Below are positions 12,611 to 23,358 of a stretch of DNA of 64,000 bases, piece by piece. The stretch comes from Brachycybe producta (Eukaryota; Arthropoda; Diplopoda; Playtdesmida; Andrognathidae): contig JAUPFP010000011.1 of assembly GCA_036925085.1 (NCBI GenBank), forward strand, positions 1,161,001-1,225,000, given 5' to 3'. Numbering within the stretch: the first letter of the stretch is position 1; each line of letters opens with the position of its first letter. The notes below the pieces were generated by a model. It did no database searches, was not told the origin of the DNA, and was given only the letters and a program-made list of their open reading frames with translations. Both the position numbers and the translations under genes were made by a program.

Positions 12611-13129
12611 AGATATTCAATTATTAGTAGGAAGTGCTGAAAGTTGAATTCCGAAGAAGAGTTCAATAAACGTAACTAAAATCCAAAAAACAGTGTGAAC
12701 TCCACAATGTAAGTGAATATGTTCTGAGGGAAACATTGACTGATGATTTCAATTTACAAGATTACTTAGTGAAAAATCATTTAACTAAATTGCTTTATTT
12801 AATATGACGCCATTATTTGGTAATGTTTAGTTAATTTTAAATTTTTAATGGAATATAACTAAACTAATTAATCTACGTGTAAAATGTTTAATATCATCTT
12901 GTTATAATCTAAATTTGACTGTCATGTGTTATTTGTGAATTTAAAACTTGTTACAAAATTATCACTAAAGTAGGTCTATAGATATTAATTGTTGTACATG
13001 AATTAAATTTGTGAACTTGCTTATGTGTCTTTTTTAAATCTGAATAGTAAGCTAGTAAGTGCAGCTGGCCATTGTCCATCAATGCATTGCATTGACTTGT
13101 GTTTCATAGATGTATTGTATTTTTTTTAC

Positions 13130-13192
13130 CTCACAGCAAATGGTGACCAAGAGTAAAACGGATGCGATTTTTAGCATTTTGTTCATCGACAT
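13130..13192 (-). CDS. gene A exon 1: signal peptide
   Basis: Reading minus from 13192 gives MSMNKMLKIASVLLLVTICC, then Glu, then donor GTAAAA. The first ATG after the TATA box is at 13192. A second in-frame ATG at 13186 gives a 19-codon exon, the same length as in genes C and D, so either may be used. A basic N-terminus followed by a Leu/Val/Ile core is a standard secretory signal. The phase-0 junction to 8363 continues as IVFA, matching VLFA in gene B. Splicing is inferred from the matching phase and the shared pattern of the four genes. Confidence 0.72.
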
Positions 13193-13232
13193 CTTTTTCA
13201 GCAGTTGTGTTAAAAGTAGTCTTCTGCGGTGT

Positions 13233-13240
13233 CTTTATAC
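13233..13240 (-). promoter_or_regulatory. TATA box of gene A
   Basis: Minus-strand GTATAAAG lies about 45 bp upstream of the first ATG. That leaves room for a very short 5' UTR, as in the other three genes. Confidence 0.6.
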
Positions 13241-13259
13241 AGCACTAAATATGCGAATT

Positions 13260-14734
13260 TGTAAAAAACATTTTATTAAATTCATCGTTTACTGTATATG
13301 TATTTATATTTATTTTATGACGTTATATTTGTATTCAACTTAACAAGTGGTGTACAATGTACATGGGTATACATTCCCCCCTCCCCTTCAACATAAAATG
13401 TGGTGTAATTGACGTTTGCATAGTGAACAAATTGAATATTGTCTGTTCTGTTCTGTTTATCTTATGTTGTTGTAAATGATATTGTTAACTTTATCTAGTG
13501 TTGTAATGTGTAAATGTTGCGTTCTTCTTTATTGTCTAAGTTTTTGAACTTGCAGACTGTTTGAAAATAATACGCGTCAAATTACGAAGAGAAATGTAGA
13601 AAATAATAAATTCAATTGAAGTAGTCAATAATCTTGCAAACAGTATCCACTTGACAGGGTGCTAATTCCCAATCATAAATTGGGGTTATTTATACACAAG
13701 TTCATTCAGCATCATCAAATTGAAATATTATTGATGTAAATATAGATCTATGTATTGTATATGCAGGAAGAATAGTAGTAGAATGTAGTCAAATACATAT
13801 TGAAAGAAAAACTTGAAATATGCAGCAGTTCTAGTTTTTTTTTTACTCTTTATTGACCTCCAATGGTTATATCTACTTGGGATTTTGTATTAATGTTTGC
13901 TATAGCTATAATCGTTGAAGAAGGGTGAGGCTATGCGCAGCTCTTTGCCTTATAACGATGTACAATAAAGAACAGCTAGCATAAAGATCCGACCCTAGAA
14001 CAAACGTAATGAATGGTAAGATACCTAAGTTCAGTCTGGTCACTAGAAGGCCAAATGCGGCTTTCTAGTGATAACAGATAGACTCAGCTACCTGGCCTTA
14101 CTTTCTTTTCATAACAGAGGCCACCTTATGACATCACAACCCTGGCGCGCCATCAGTGTTTGGATTATAAAAAAAAATGTTCAATGCTCAAGTGGAAGAA
14201 TTGGACTGGTAGCCGGGAGGATCTGGGCGAGCTCATGTCTTTATCTTTTTATTTAATAAATAATTTTTACTTTAACAATCTTGGCCTAAATTTCTAACTG
14301 ATTCTTATTTTTGTTATTCTGTTTTTGGTCGTTTTCTTATGCGATTTTTATTTAATTTCATTATGGAATTGGCCCTAAAATAACACGTTTTAGCCCGCAA
14401 ACTAAGTGGGCCTATCAAGAAAATGGGCAGTAAACCCAGCAATTAATTAAGCATACAAATACAATCTGAATAGAACTTAAAAGATGGCATTTAATGTGAA
14501 ATACCGACTTTAAATAGGCATCACTAAAAGGTGTGCAAGATACCAAAAATTTACAAATGCTTCATTACTAAGTTGAAGGCAATTGAAACATAGAACAAAT
14601 ACAGTTAATGATTAATATGGATCATGCATGCATGTAAAGTACTTCAGTTGATATTGAAAAAAGTTTGTTTTGAGTCAGACTTTATTTAATCAAGTGTTCA
14701 GCACATGAAAAAAACGGAGACAGAACTAATATAT
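13260..14734. other. intergenic, no gene seen
   Basis: AT-rich sequence upstream of gene A. The open frame at 14068-14256 has no recognisable domain. Confidence 0.4.
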
Positions 14735-15660
14735 TGTAACACCCTGTATTTCGGGACTGGCTCACTATAGCTAACTGGGTCACTACAGCTACTAGGCTCA
14801 CTACAGCTACCAGGGTCACTACAGCTACCAAAAAAATTATATACACCTTTATTTCATCAAAAGGGTCACTACAGCTACCAAGGGTCACTACAGCTACCAA
14901 AAAATATAGGCCTTTTTATTTATCAATACGTTTAGTTTAGATTAGATTACATTCGGTTCAGTTAGGTTTCATTATGTTCGATTAGGTTTACTTATGTTCA
15001 GTAAGGATCGGTAAGGTTTGGTTAGGATCGGTAAGGTTTGGTTAGGATCGGTAAGGTTCGGTTAGGATCGGTAAGGTTCGGTTTGGTTCGGTTTGGTTCG
15101 GTTAGGATCGGTTAGGTTCGGTTAGGTTTGGTTAGGATCGGTTAGGTTTGGTTAGGATCGGTTAGTATCGGTACTTTTTGGTTAGGATCGTTAAGGTTCG
15201 GTTAGGTAAGGTTTCATTAGGTAAGGTTCGGTTAGGTTATGGAGAAAGGGTTATTTTTTTTAGCTGTAGTGACGAGAAAGTGATAAAAAAGGTCTATATT
15301 TTGTCCCCCTATTTTTTGGTAGCTGTAGTGACCCTTTTGATGAACAAAAGGTCTATATATTTTTTGGTAGCTGTAGTGACCCAAGTAGCGGTTCTCCCCC
15401 TAGTAGCCCTTGTGAGCCTTGGTAGCTGTAGTGACCCCCAACCTGTATTTCACCTTCTCTTTAAAGTCATAGCCTTTTGGTCCCTCCCCAAGTGCCACAT
15501 TTCTGCCCCTTTCCTCTACCATCTAAGACCCCAAAGTATAAATCAGATCCTGGTTCCGGAATTGGCGGATGGAAACCCATCAAAGCACACAGTCCCTTGG
15601 GCATGGGTGCACCTGAATAGGTGTACACAGGCTCAAAGGTCGTGACGGATTCGTTTTATG
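14735..15660 (+). mobile_element. 5' LTR of decayed retrotransposon, split by an insertion
   Basis: The LTR starts TGTAACACCCTGTATTTC at 14735, is interrupted at 14753-15441, and resumes at 15442 (CCTGTATTTC again). It then follows the LTR at 19285 through CAAGTGCCACATTTCTG, CCATCTAAGACCCCAAAG and GGGTGCACCTGA to GTGACGGATTCG. Similarity stops near 15655, so the downstream part of this LTR is deleted or replaced. Confidence 0.75.
14753..15441. mobile_element. fold-back element with central GGTTAGG-like array
   Basis: The left arm repeats GGGTCACTACAGCTACCA and the right arm repeats the inverse (TGGTAGCTGTAGTGACCC). Each arm holds several copies plus inverted phrases such as TCAAAAGGGTCAC. 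The centre (about 14935-15240) is an array of ~10-bp units such as GGTTAGGATC and GGTAAGGTTC. The element is bounded by a 10-bp direct repeat CCTGTATTTC (14743-14752 and 15442-15451), which fits a target-site duplication. Confidence 0.8.
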
Positions 15661-17716
15661 TACTTCTTGTTTTGTGTAAATCCACCACCTTTTGGATCTT
15701 TTTCCACTGTTTTCACTCTTACATTCACTGGAACATTGTCGCCTAAATAGAGGAAAAACGTCCAAGACTTGAGCAATCATGAACTTTATTTTTAGTGAAA
15801 AAAATGGGCTACAGACCCTTTCTTTCTTCTACCTCATCTAAATCGCCAAAGACGTCATTCTTCTTTGCGTGCTATTAGCCACATTGGGTGTATACCAATA
15901 TACGACTCCTGTAGCTCTGTTTACTCTGAGGAAAAAAAAAACATCCATTACAATTTACAAACGATTACATCATCTGGTTCTTACCCACGTGGTTGCCCAT
16001 TCATAACCTTTTCTTCATTTTTTCATTTAAAATAGCCGGTTACCGACCGTTTCTCTCATCTTCAATCACTGCAGCATTTTTGTGGCTTTGTTCCTCTCCA
16101 CACGGCTATAGAACTGTTACCCACATGTAGTGTATACAAATACACCACTCCAACTGCTCTGAAGTGAGGCTAGAACCGGTTCTAACCATGTGGTCATCCA
16201 TTCATCCATCACCCACGTGGATCATGAAGAGGTTATTCTCCTTACCAGACTGGATTGGTCACCGATCAGAAACCTACATAAAGAAACTAAACAATTTACA
16301 TCGACTAGGACTCCAAAAGACTTACACATTGCCTGGTTCATTTGTTAACATGGCCCAGTCCTTCAACATAGCACCCTTCATCAATAATGGGGCAAATTAT
16401 GATGACACAACTCAGCCAAGCACCTTCACAACACTCCAGACAACACCAATGTTCATGCACTTCAATCAGAATCATGACACCAGATTTGTACGACCACCAA
16501 AACAAAAGCAAAGATGGCCAGCCGACATCACGAACCCAACCACACATCTCTTGCTGATTGTGAATCTCTAGACAGCCCTGCGTACCCAGCTGACTGACCA
16601 GCAATCTACAGGCTACCCTAAAACAAGCAGAACACCAACGACGCTCATCAAAACCCAGGCACCAGTTAATCTGAATGCCATGCAACCAGATGATTCTACC
16701 CGGTGACTCCTGGGCCTCCACGGGCATCATCCACTAACCAACACTATCCGGAATACCACCACAGTTGATAAAGGGATGCGTATTTACCACTCCCCGACAA
16801 TGGGATGCGTATTTACCACATCCCCGACAATGAGTCTACAGAAAAAACAAGATCCAGTTTGACTTGTCCGACGAACTATGGATCAACCAGCTTCCCTGCA
16901 CTCTCCATCTTACTATCCATGACTTCATGGATTCTGCTCCAGCAACTTCAAAGAAGCTGTCTTGAGTATAGAGGCTATTCCCTACTCAAAGGATAAATGG
17001 CTGCTTAGACCCGGAGGCCATAGATGACCTACCAGATGGGGAGCAATGTGCAAGTGCCACACCAGGTCCCCGAGACTCACGACCAAGATCTAAGAATGTG
17101 AGGAACCCATATACAGCTCCACCATAAAAAGTAGAGGGGCCTCAGACTCCAAGGAGGTCAGCCCCTGGCTCTCGACCCGATGGACCAGTAACCACCGTTG
17201 ACGAAAGTAAAGCCAACTTTTGTGTGAACTTCTCCCATGAATGCAAGCCACCTGAGAAGAAACTAGATGTAAAACAATATGGAAAAAATGTTGACTGTTA
17301 GGGGGAAGAAATGGCTGAGACAGATATAATTGAGGATAGATTCATATATGCCCTCATAAGTTTGGGAGGGCGGATACGTCACATTCTTTTAGAAGATCTG
17401 CCACCACTCCTTGTGGGGGACAGCAGCAAGGTTTCTGAAAACCTCTTATCCCATCGCAGGCTGTCCTAAATTGGAATCATGGACTAGGGAAGACCTATAT
17501 GCGTGGCAAGACATCATGGAATATTTTGACACTGCCAATGCCACTTTTGGTTGCCGAGAGAATAGGATCGAAGTAGTAATCACGCCTGGGGAAGCCTCCA
17601 AAAAATGGACGTGCCTGTTGCCGCGAGATGATGCACAACTTGTACCAACAGCTGGCAACCAGCTGTAATGCTCGAGATAGGAGGCCATTATACCAGTTTA
17701 GGCAGCCCATGAACTG

Positions 17717-18611
17717 TGATCACTAGGGTCAACGGTTTCATGCCCTAAAAATCAAAGAAATATGCATGCAAATATGCTGTCAAAAATCCTAAAATATGCC
17801 CGCAAAATATGCACTATTGGATATCATTTGCACAATATTTTTTTTTGGGATTGCAATACACAACAAAAAATATTTTCAAATTTAAAATTATGCAGATTGT
17901 TATGGAGTAGTGCTTTATAAAGAGGCATTTAGAAATCGTGACGAACACAAGTTGGCTCCGCCCTTTTTATGACGACCAGAACTTCTAATTGGTTTGTTGT
18001 GTGGTTAGATATTGAAATGGGTAGACTACATAACCAACCAATTAGAAGTTGCCGGTCGTCATAAAAAGGGCGGAGCCAACTTGTGTTCGTCCCGATTTCT
18101 AAATGGTTTATACTTCGAGAAAGTAATTTCTACATCCCAAGATGTGACTGGTGCCACTTAAAACAAGCAATATCAGACATAGACAAACTGATATCTTCAT
18201 TAAGATTTTCACCATTCAAAACTGTACAAATCTTCTGGAGCTCTTAATAGCCTTTATTTTTCTCTAATACAGTTGACAATTTCTTTGTTGCTTCTTTGGA
18301 AGTATTTCCAGTAGCACATTTTAAATTGTCTTGCAGATCTTGAATGACTGAAAATTTGTTCAATTTCTTGAACTAAAATAGAAAAATCCTAATTTTTCTA
18401 GAAAAAAAGTGTCAAATATGCCCTTAACATGTAAAATTCCCAAAATATGCATGCAAAATACAAATACCCTTAAATATGCAATTATATGCAAAATAAAACT
18501 AGTGTTATTCGACTTCATATCACATGAATTGTGCTTAAATCTGACACAGCATGAAATATAAAGCAGCAAAAAGAATATGCATTTTCATAAAACTGTTGAC
18601 CCTAGTGATCA
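17717..18611. mobile_element. DNA element inserted in the retrotransposon
   Basis: A perfect 17-bp inverted terminus TGATCACTAGGGTCAAC (17717-17733) matches its inverse at 18595-18611. It separates the gag-like and protease-like remnants. The subterminal sequence is rich in ATATGCATGCAAAATA-type motifs. No transposase was seen. A clear target-site duplication is not visible, so the superfamily is unassigned. Confidence 0.65.
17929..18103. repeat. near-perfect hairpin MITE nested inside 17717-18611
   Basis: Arms of about 75 bp: TTTAGAAATCGTGACGAACA, then AAGTTGGCTCCGCCC, then TTCTAATTGGTT, pair with AACCAATTAGAAGTTG, then GGGCGGAGCCAACTT, then GATTTCTAAA. The spacer is about 30 bp. The high arm identity suggests a relatively young insertion. 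Confidence 0.85.
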
Positions 18612-19284
18612 CCATTAATGGGAAGAAAACCGGAATGCTGATCGACACGGCCAACAGCGGTGTCCTCTAGGACTGCATTGTGACGGAACATGACCTAAAA
18701 ATAGAACCCATGCCAAGAGCTAGACTGATCAAGGGGAGTGGGAGGTTCCACCATCAAAATAGGCCAGATTGATGCCACAGTGGAAGTGGGTGCAAGATGC
18801 AAAAAAAAGGTGATACATCTCAGTCCCAAAAAAATTCCATTGGCATGGAGGGAAGCTGCTCAAGACACTGTCTTGACACATGGCCAATATGGACAGGGAA
18901 GGAAGAACAGATGTTCCCTCCCTCTTCTTCCCACTCACTGCAGTGACACTGTGTCAATGGAACGAAAATAGTGAGGACAAAATCGACATTTCCCCCTGGC
19001 CTCTTGGAGCCACCAAAAACATCTGGAGGAGTCTGGCCCCTGTCCAGATGGTTCCAGGAGGAGCCAAGTCAGGAGGATGCCATGGGTCTGCAAAAACACC
19101 AATAACCTCCATTGAGTCTAAAGAAAGATGTCAAAGGATGCAAGAGAAGGCTTGCATCCAGGGAGAGAAACAGGCGTTGCGAGGCTCTCTCCATTGTCCT
19201 TTTTCTCATAATCCTCCCCTTAGCATGTACACGCCTTCTTGGCTAGTTGAGTACGAGGGCATACTTCAAGCCAAGTTGGGGGTA

Positions 19285-20440
19285 TGTAACACCCTGTATT
19301 TTGCCATACATTTAAACATTTAAAGCCTTGGGGTCCCTTGTATCCCAAGTGCCACATTTCTGTCGCTTTCCATCAACCATCTAAGACCCCAAAGTATAAA
19401 TCACATCCTGGTTCTAGAATCAGTGGATGGATACCCATGAAGGCACGTTAACTTTAGCATGGGTGCACCTGAGAAGGTGTACAATGGCTCAAGGTATAAA
19501 GGTCCGTGTCATGACGGATTCGGGGTCCACTCTCTGCTATCGAAATATGAAATAACTCATTCAATGGTCCAGTGGCTAAGCAACACCACACTCTGTAACT
19601 CTTCTCTTTAATAGTTGTGTGCATTAAATCAGTAACATCGTCAACCTGCGTTCGTCTCGCCTGTTATTATAATTTCTCTCTTTGCAATTGCATTCAACAG
19701 GAAATACTAATGAGAACGACCCCGGCACAGTATGAAATCAGGTCTAAATCATGTAATCCCCAACTCCCGCTTGTCCGTCCCTCCTTTCTAACTCATAGTT
19801 CTGATGCAAATGGAAGTGGCGGAATGATACACTTAGGACCATGGTCACGTGGACCTGGTTACACCTTGCAGGTGTACATAGGTCCGAGGTATAAAAGGAC
19901 CATGTTCCTCTTTGTTCATGGTCCTTGTTTTTGCTCTAAATTGTATTACGTTGATTGTTCCGTACCACATCTTGGGCACGAGGACGCACCTTTAATGAAA
20001 CCAATTCATCCTTGTAAACTTAGTAGTTTCCGTATAAGGATGAATAAAAGCGTTATAATGGAAAACAGCGTTGTCTCAATGTTTGGTAACTAATCACTTC
20101 TCTACAGAGGTGAGAGACACCATAAGGCAGGAGACATAACGATCCTGAAGCAGCTACAGCATCTTCAAGAATGGTAATCACCACGAGGGAAGATGCATAT
20201 CAACATCGACGGAGAGAAGGATGGCCACCATCCTTCTGCATCGATTTCATCCCCCTTGAAAGAGGATGATCGTAATCCAACTCCATCCAACTGTTTCTGT
20301 AGCTTAATCTTCTCCGTGCGGGCACCACGTGATACAGAGAAGAAACGAGCTATAGAAATCACCATCATAAGTTGGGTAAAAATATAGAGTCGACGTCAAA
20401 AGCACTCAGCTTAAGGCTGTATCCGTCCATAAAAACTTAA
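19285..20440 (+). mobile_element. 3' LTR of the retrotransposon, interrupted by a second LTR
   Basis: The LTR begins TGTAACACCCTGTATTT at 19285 after a possible polypurine tract. It includes GGTATAAAGG (possible LTR TATA box, about 19495), TTTAATAGTTGTGTGCAT and GAACGACCCCGGCAC. At about 19752 it is broken by another LTR-type sequence and resumes at about 20401 with ACTCAGCTTAAGGCT, contiguous in the copy at 12010. Confidence 0.7.
19752..20400 (+). mobile_element. solo-LTR-like insertion, same family as 43038-43729
   Basis: It starts TGTAATCCCC and ends near GACGTCAAAAGC. It matches the minus strand of 43038-43729 along its length: GGACCATGGTCAC, GGTATAAAAGGACC, GATGAATAAAAG, AACAGCGTTGTC and GCATCGATTTCA. 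The LTR parts present are a TATA box (GGTATAAAAGG, about 19890) and a poly(A) signal (AATAAAAG, about 20042). No coding region is attached, which suggests a solo LTR. Confidence 0.75.
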
Positions 20441-20970
20441 AATTGTAAAGTAGAACCTATTTAAATACAGCTAGGAACTTTGGCTAAGAATGATCAAAAA
20501 TTTAAATTTTAATCTTGTTTGGGCATTGCGCAAGAGCCGATTTTCATGAAATGTCACACACACCTTATGGCAAAACTGCATAACTTGTTTTTCTTGTTTT
20601 AATTTTTTGAATAAGAAAAAAAATTCAATAAATTCAATAAGAAAAGCAAGTAAGTTATGCAGTTTTGACAATATGTACACACATGAGTTAAATGAATTCA
20701 AATTACATGTGTTTAGGTGAATTATACGGAATCAAGTTAAGGATGTGAACCAAATAATAATTGACGATATTATTATTTTAAATTGAAATACTAAATCGAT
20801 ATTTTGTCAATAGTTTATATATTATATCTTAAGTATTAACTCAATATTTCAGATTATTAACTGAATAAATTGAATTCGACATATTATTTGTTTGCCCTTC
20901 ACAGGGCTCTGTAGAACACGTTTACTATTTAAATGCATTTAAATTATCAGGTGTGTACTAGGTATAGCAC
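20401..20970 (+). repeat. duplicate of 12010-12600
   Basis: The same ordered phrases occur (TTGTAAAGTAG, GGGCATTGCGCAAGAGCCG, TGCCCTTCACAGGG, CAGGTGTGTACTAGGTAT) with small differences. An internal palindrome (CATAACTTGTTTTTCTTG and its inverse) is present in both copies. Confidence 0.8.
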
Positions 20971-21502
20971 AGAGTATAGTTTATTTCATTAAAATTGGTT
21001 AAAATACTACAATTTTTTTAGAATGAAGTTACTTAATTAAGGAGCTACTACCGTCATGAATACAATTAGGATGTTACATTATCTGGCGTAGACGTTTAAA
21101 CTTTAAAATGGCGTGTTCGGTTTTTGTTTACATTCGGTTTTTTTTCGCGCACAATTTTTAAAAAGTACTTTAAAGTGCAATTAGCACTCAAATATAGGGC
21201 GAGCGTAGACGACAAACAATCGGTGGCAATCACTGCCATTCGACTGTTTAGTCAGTCCAGAATGAACAAGTATGGCTTTGCTATATGGCACTGCTATTTA
21301 TCAAAAGTCTGTTTACACTACCAATAAAAATGCTGTCATATTAGTGTGAAGTTTTTTTTTTCTCAGCACCAAAATTCTAGCCATATAAATGGAGGAATCA
21401 CACAGGATCCGATACTTAGATTCTACTGTACTTTTTTTGGAAGGCCTTATACCTTTCGGTGGGGGGCTCAATTATATCCTGTACTTTTTTTGGCATAGAG
21501 TA
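20971..21502. other. intergenic, no gene recognised
   Basis: The open frame at 21124-21327 (67 residues) lacks a recognisable domain and is not supported. The rest is AT-rich. Confidence 0.4.
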
Positions 21503-21725
21503 CAAATCGCACCTCGGCGGGAAGAGTGGCACAACTGAAAAAAAAAACACATGTTCGGGAAAATGAGTTTAAAGTTGCATTTTTTTTCTATCTGAATCTA
21601 TTGTAGGGGAGCCAAATAAACCGATATTGTGAATAATTAAAACGGTTTTAATTGGTTTGGTCTTAACTTTCACAAAAAAAAGTGTTTTTTTGAGTTGTGC
21701 CACGCTTCCAGTCGATGTGCGAAAT
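21503..21725. mobile_element. palindromic MITE family 3, copy 1
   Basis: Ends AAATCGCACCTCGGC and the inverse GTCGATGTGCGAAAT. Interior GAGTTTAAAGTTGCATTTTT, TCTATTGTAGGGGAGCC and TTGTGCCAC is shared with 23759-23980 and 53800-54070. Non-coding. Confidence 0.8.
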
Positions 21726-22000
21726 CCTAATATCGTTCTGTTTTTCATGTAAGCCTATCATCTTTTTCTTCTTCTGCAAAAATCGCGTGGAAATAAGCTT
21801 TTTTTTCTGAAGAAAAAATAAACTAAAAACAAATTGGTTAAAATGTATCTACAATATAATGAAATATGAATCAACAATGTAAGTCAATTTCTTTATTATA
21901 ATTTAAATTAATTTATGCTGATACAACTGAAAGAATATCTGAAAACGAAGCAATGGTTGTGTTTTTAAATCTTTGTTTGTTTTTACAAACAGCTGAATAT

Positions 22001-22567
22001 CTACAGGAGACCACCTAATAAACCACCACCACCACCACCACCTAATAATCCATCAAGAAGATTTATGACAAGGCACAGAACAGCGTCCAGTAGGTCTACT
22101 ACGACACCCAGCAGGCCTTCTAGAGGGCCCAGCAAGCCTCCTAACAGGCCACCTGGACCAAGCAGACCGCCCAAGAGACCGCTTAAGGGACCTTCGCCAT
22201 TACTGCAACCACCTAGAAGGCCGCCGCTATTGCCTCCGCTATTGCCGCCGCTACTGCCACCGCCGCCGGTATTGCCGCCGCTACTGCCACCGCCGCCGGT
22301 ATTGCCGCCGCTACTGCCACCGCCGCCGGTATTGCCGCCGCTACTGCCACCGCCGCCTTGACCGCCTCCAGTATTGCCTCCAGACCCGCTGCCAGTTGAG
22401 TTGCCCGTCGTCCCACTATGTTTAAGAGCTGCAATACTCTTTATAAGAGCTATTATGCCAGCAGATCCACCACCGCCAACATTAGGTTGATTATTCCGTT
22501 TATTAAGGTTTTCGTATTTCCTTTTTTCAGTTCTTTGAAAATCATTTCCATCTTTAGCGAAAAGGAC
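22001..22567 (-). CDS. gene B exon 2: Gly/Ser-Leu repeat secreted protein
   Basis: The exon starts after acceptor GACAG at 22568 and encodes 188 residues to a TAG. With exon 1 (30184-30228) the precursor is 203 aa. Signal cleavage is likely after VLFA (residue 19). The basic propeptide has Lys-Arg at 30-31 and 38-39. A short amphipathic stretch (IIALIKSIAALKH, about 53-65) follows. Then comes a Gly/Ser/Asn/Thr region with four GGGGSSGGNT decapeptides encoded by an exact 30-bp repeat, a long Leu-Gly-Pro region (GLLGGLLGP type), and a hydrophobic VVVDLLDAVLCLVINLL segment. Cys is at 136 and 180. It is probably a secreted structural or membrane-interacting protein. The function and family are not recognised. 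A possible poly(A) signal (minus-strand AATAAA) lies at 21892-21897. Confidence 0.8.
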   Translation of the reverse strand, partial: VLFAKDGNDFQRTEKRKYENLNKRNNQPNVGGGGSAGIIALIKSIAALKHSGTTGNSTGSGSGGNTGGGQGGGGSSGGNTGGGGSSGGNTGGGGSSGGNTGGGGSSGGNSGGNSGGLLGGCSNGEGPLSGLLGGLLGPGGLLGGLLGPLEGLLGVVVDLLDAVLCLVINLLDGLLGGGGGGGLLGGLL

Positions 22568-22827
22568 CTGTCAAAAGTTTAAGTTTAAAAGCGATTTTAG
22601 TTTAACAAGTAATACTATGTTTATTAGAGTCTTCGTGATTGATATGTAATATTGAAGGATTATATTTAACATGGGAAGATGACATAGGGAACTATTATTG
22701 TATCTGTTGACTATATATGCTGAATAATATTGAAACAAAAAATTGGACCTCGTTATGCAAAATGATTAACACCCATGGACTATGCTCGCCATAATGGAAC
22801 AGACAGGGACACTGTGCACTGTGCAGG

Positions 22828-23358
22828 CAGGGGCGTAGCTAGGGAACCGCAAGACCCGCAACTGGGGGAGGGGCGCAGAAAGTTTGGGGGCCCAAAAAAC
22901 AAAATGAGAGTTTTATGTATTTTCAAAAATTATATATATTTATATATATTAAGCCCCGTCTGTGTGTCCTGATCTAAAGCACGTCGGAATTTATATAAAT
23001 TTAAATTTAAATGAATAAATGAACCGCTTTTTTTCTCAAGGTTCTCATATGTTGAACACTCCCCATTCAATAACCCCATGATATTAAATTGGAGAGGGGG
23101 GAAAGGTTGGAAAGTGTAGAAGGGGGGGAGAGAAAAACGTGGAGGTGGAAAAAGTGGGAGGGGGTGACTGAAAAACTTACTAAACTTAACCTTCCGACTG
23201 TTCCTACTGTTGTTTCGCCGTTCATCAAAATAGCACTTCCCCCCCCCCCCAGTATGAGGGCTAAGTGGAGGGGGAGGTAAAGGGAGCACAAAGTTTTAAG
23301 CAGGGGGGGCGCAAAGTTTTAAGTGGCTTGGGCGCAACCAAGTCATAGCTACGCCACT
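22828..23358. mobile_element. hAT-like element with CAGGGGCGTAGCTAG ends
   Basis: Left end CAGGGGCGTAGCTAGG and right end ATAGCTACGCCACTG are inverted. The same ends flank 34054-34748 and 49836-50388, which have 8-bp target duplications. Here the flanks instead carry a ~45-bp direct repeat (ATGCTCGCCATAATG to TGTGCAGG on both sides). The interior includes runs of G and the segment shared with 230-515. Confidence 0.75.

Larger units (their letters stand above)
8364..13129 (-). other. intron of gene A (4.8 kb)
   Basis: The donor (GAG|GTAAAA) lies at 13129 and the acceptor TTTAG at 8364, in phase 0. The intron contains the palindromic Tc1-like element (9113-10718), a MITE (10904-11472) and an LTR fragment with duplicated sequence (11801-12610). 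The rest, 8364-9110 and 12610-13129, is AT-rich with nothing recognised. Confidence 0.7.
15661..19284 (+). pseudogene. internal region of LTR retrotransposon, gag and protease remnants
   Basis: The plus strand carries broken retroelement coding sequence. An open stretch at about 16164-16571 is Asn/Thr/Gln-rich and could be capsid-region derived. At about 17312-17410 a segment reads IEDRFIYALISLGGRIRHIL, resembling gag helices (RDR..GL....R..LL). At about 18600-18830 a segment reads ITINGKKTGMLIDTANSG followed by a stop, then an in-frame continuation and a frameshift; this matches a retroviral-type aspartic protease whose active-site Asp-Thr-Gly has become Asp-Thr-Ala. No reverse transcriptase or integrase was found, so the element is internally deleted. 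A separate element is inserted at 17717-18611. A purine-rich CAAGTTGGGGGTA before 19285 could be the polypurine tract. Confidence 0.65.

Noticed and set aside
13110-13343. 77-residue plus-strand frame
   Set aside because: Antisense to exon 1 and promoter of gene A, which fits the four-gene pattern better.
22065-22361. Pro/Arg-rich plus-strand frame
   Set aside because: It is the antisense of the Gly/Leu-rich gene B exon, which has splice sites, signal exon and propeptide.
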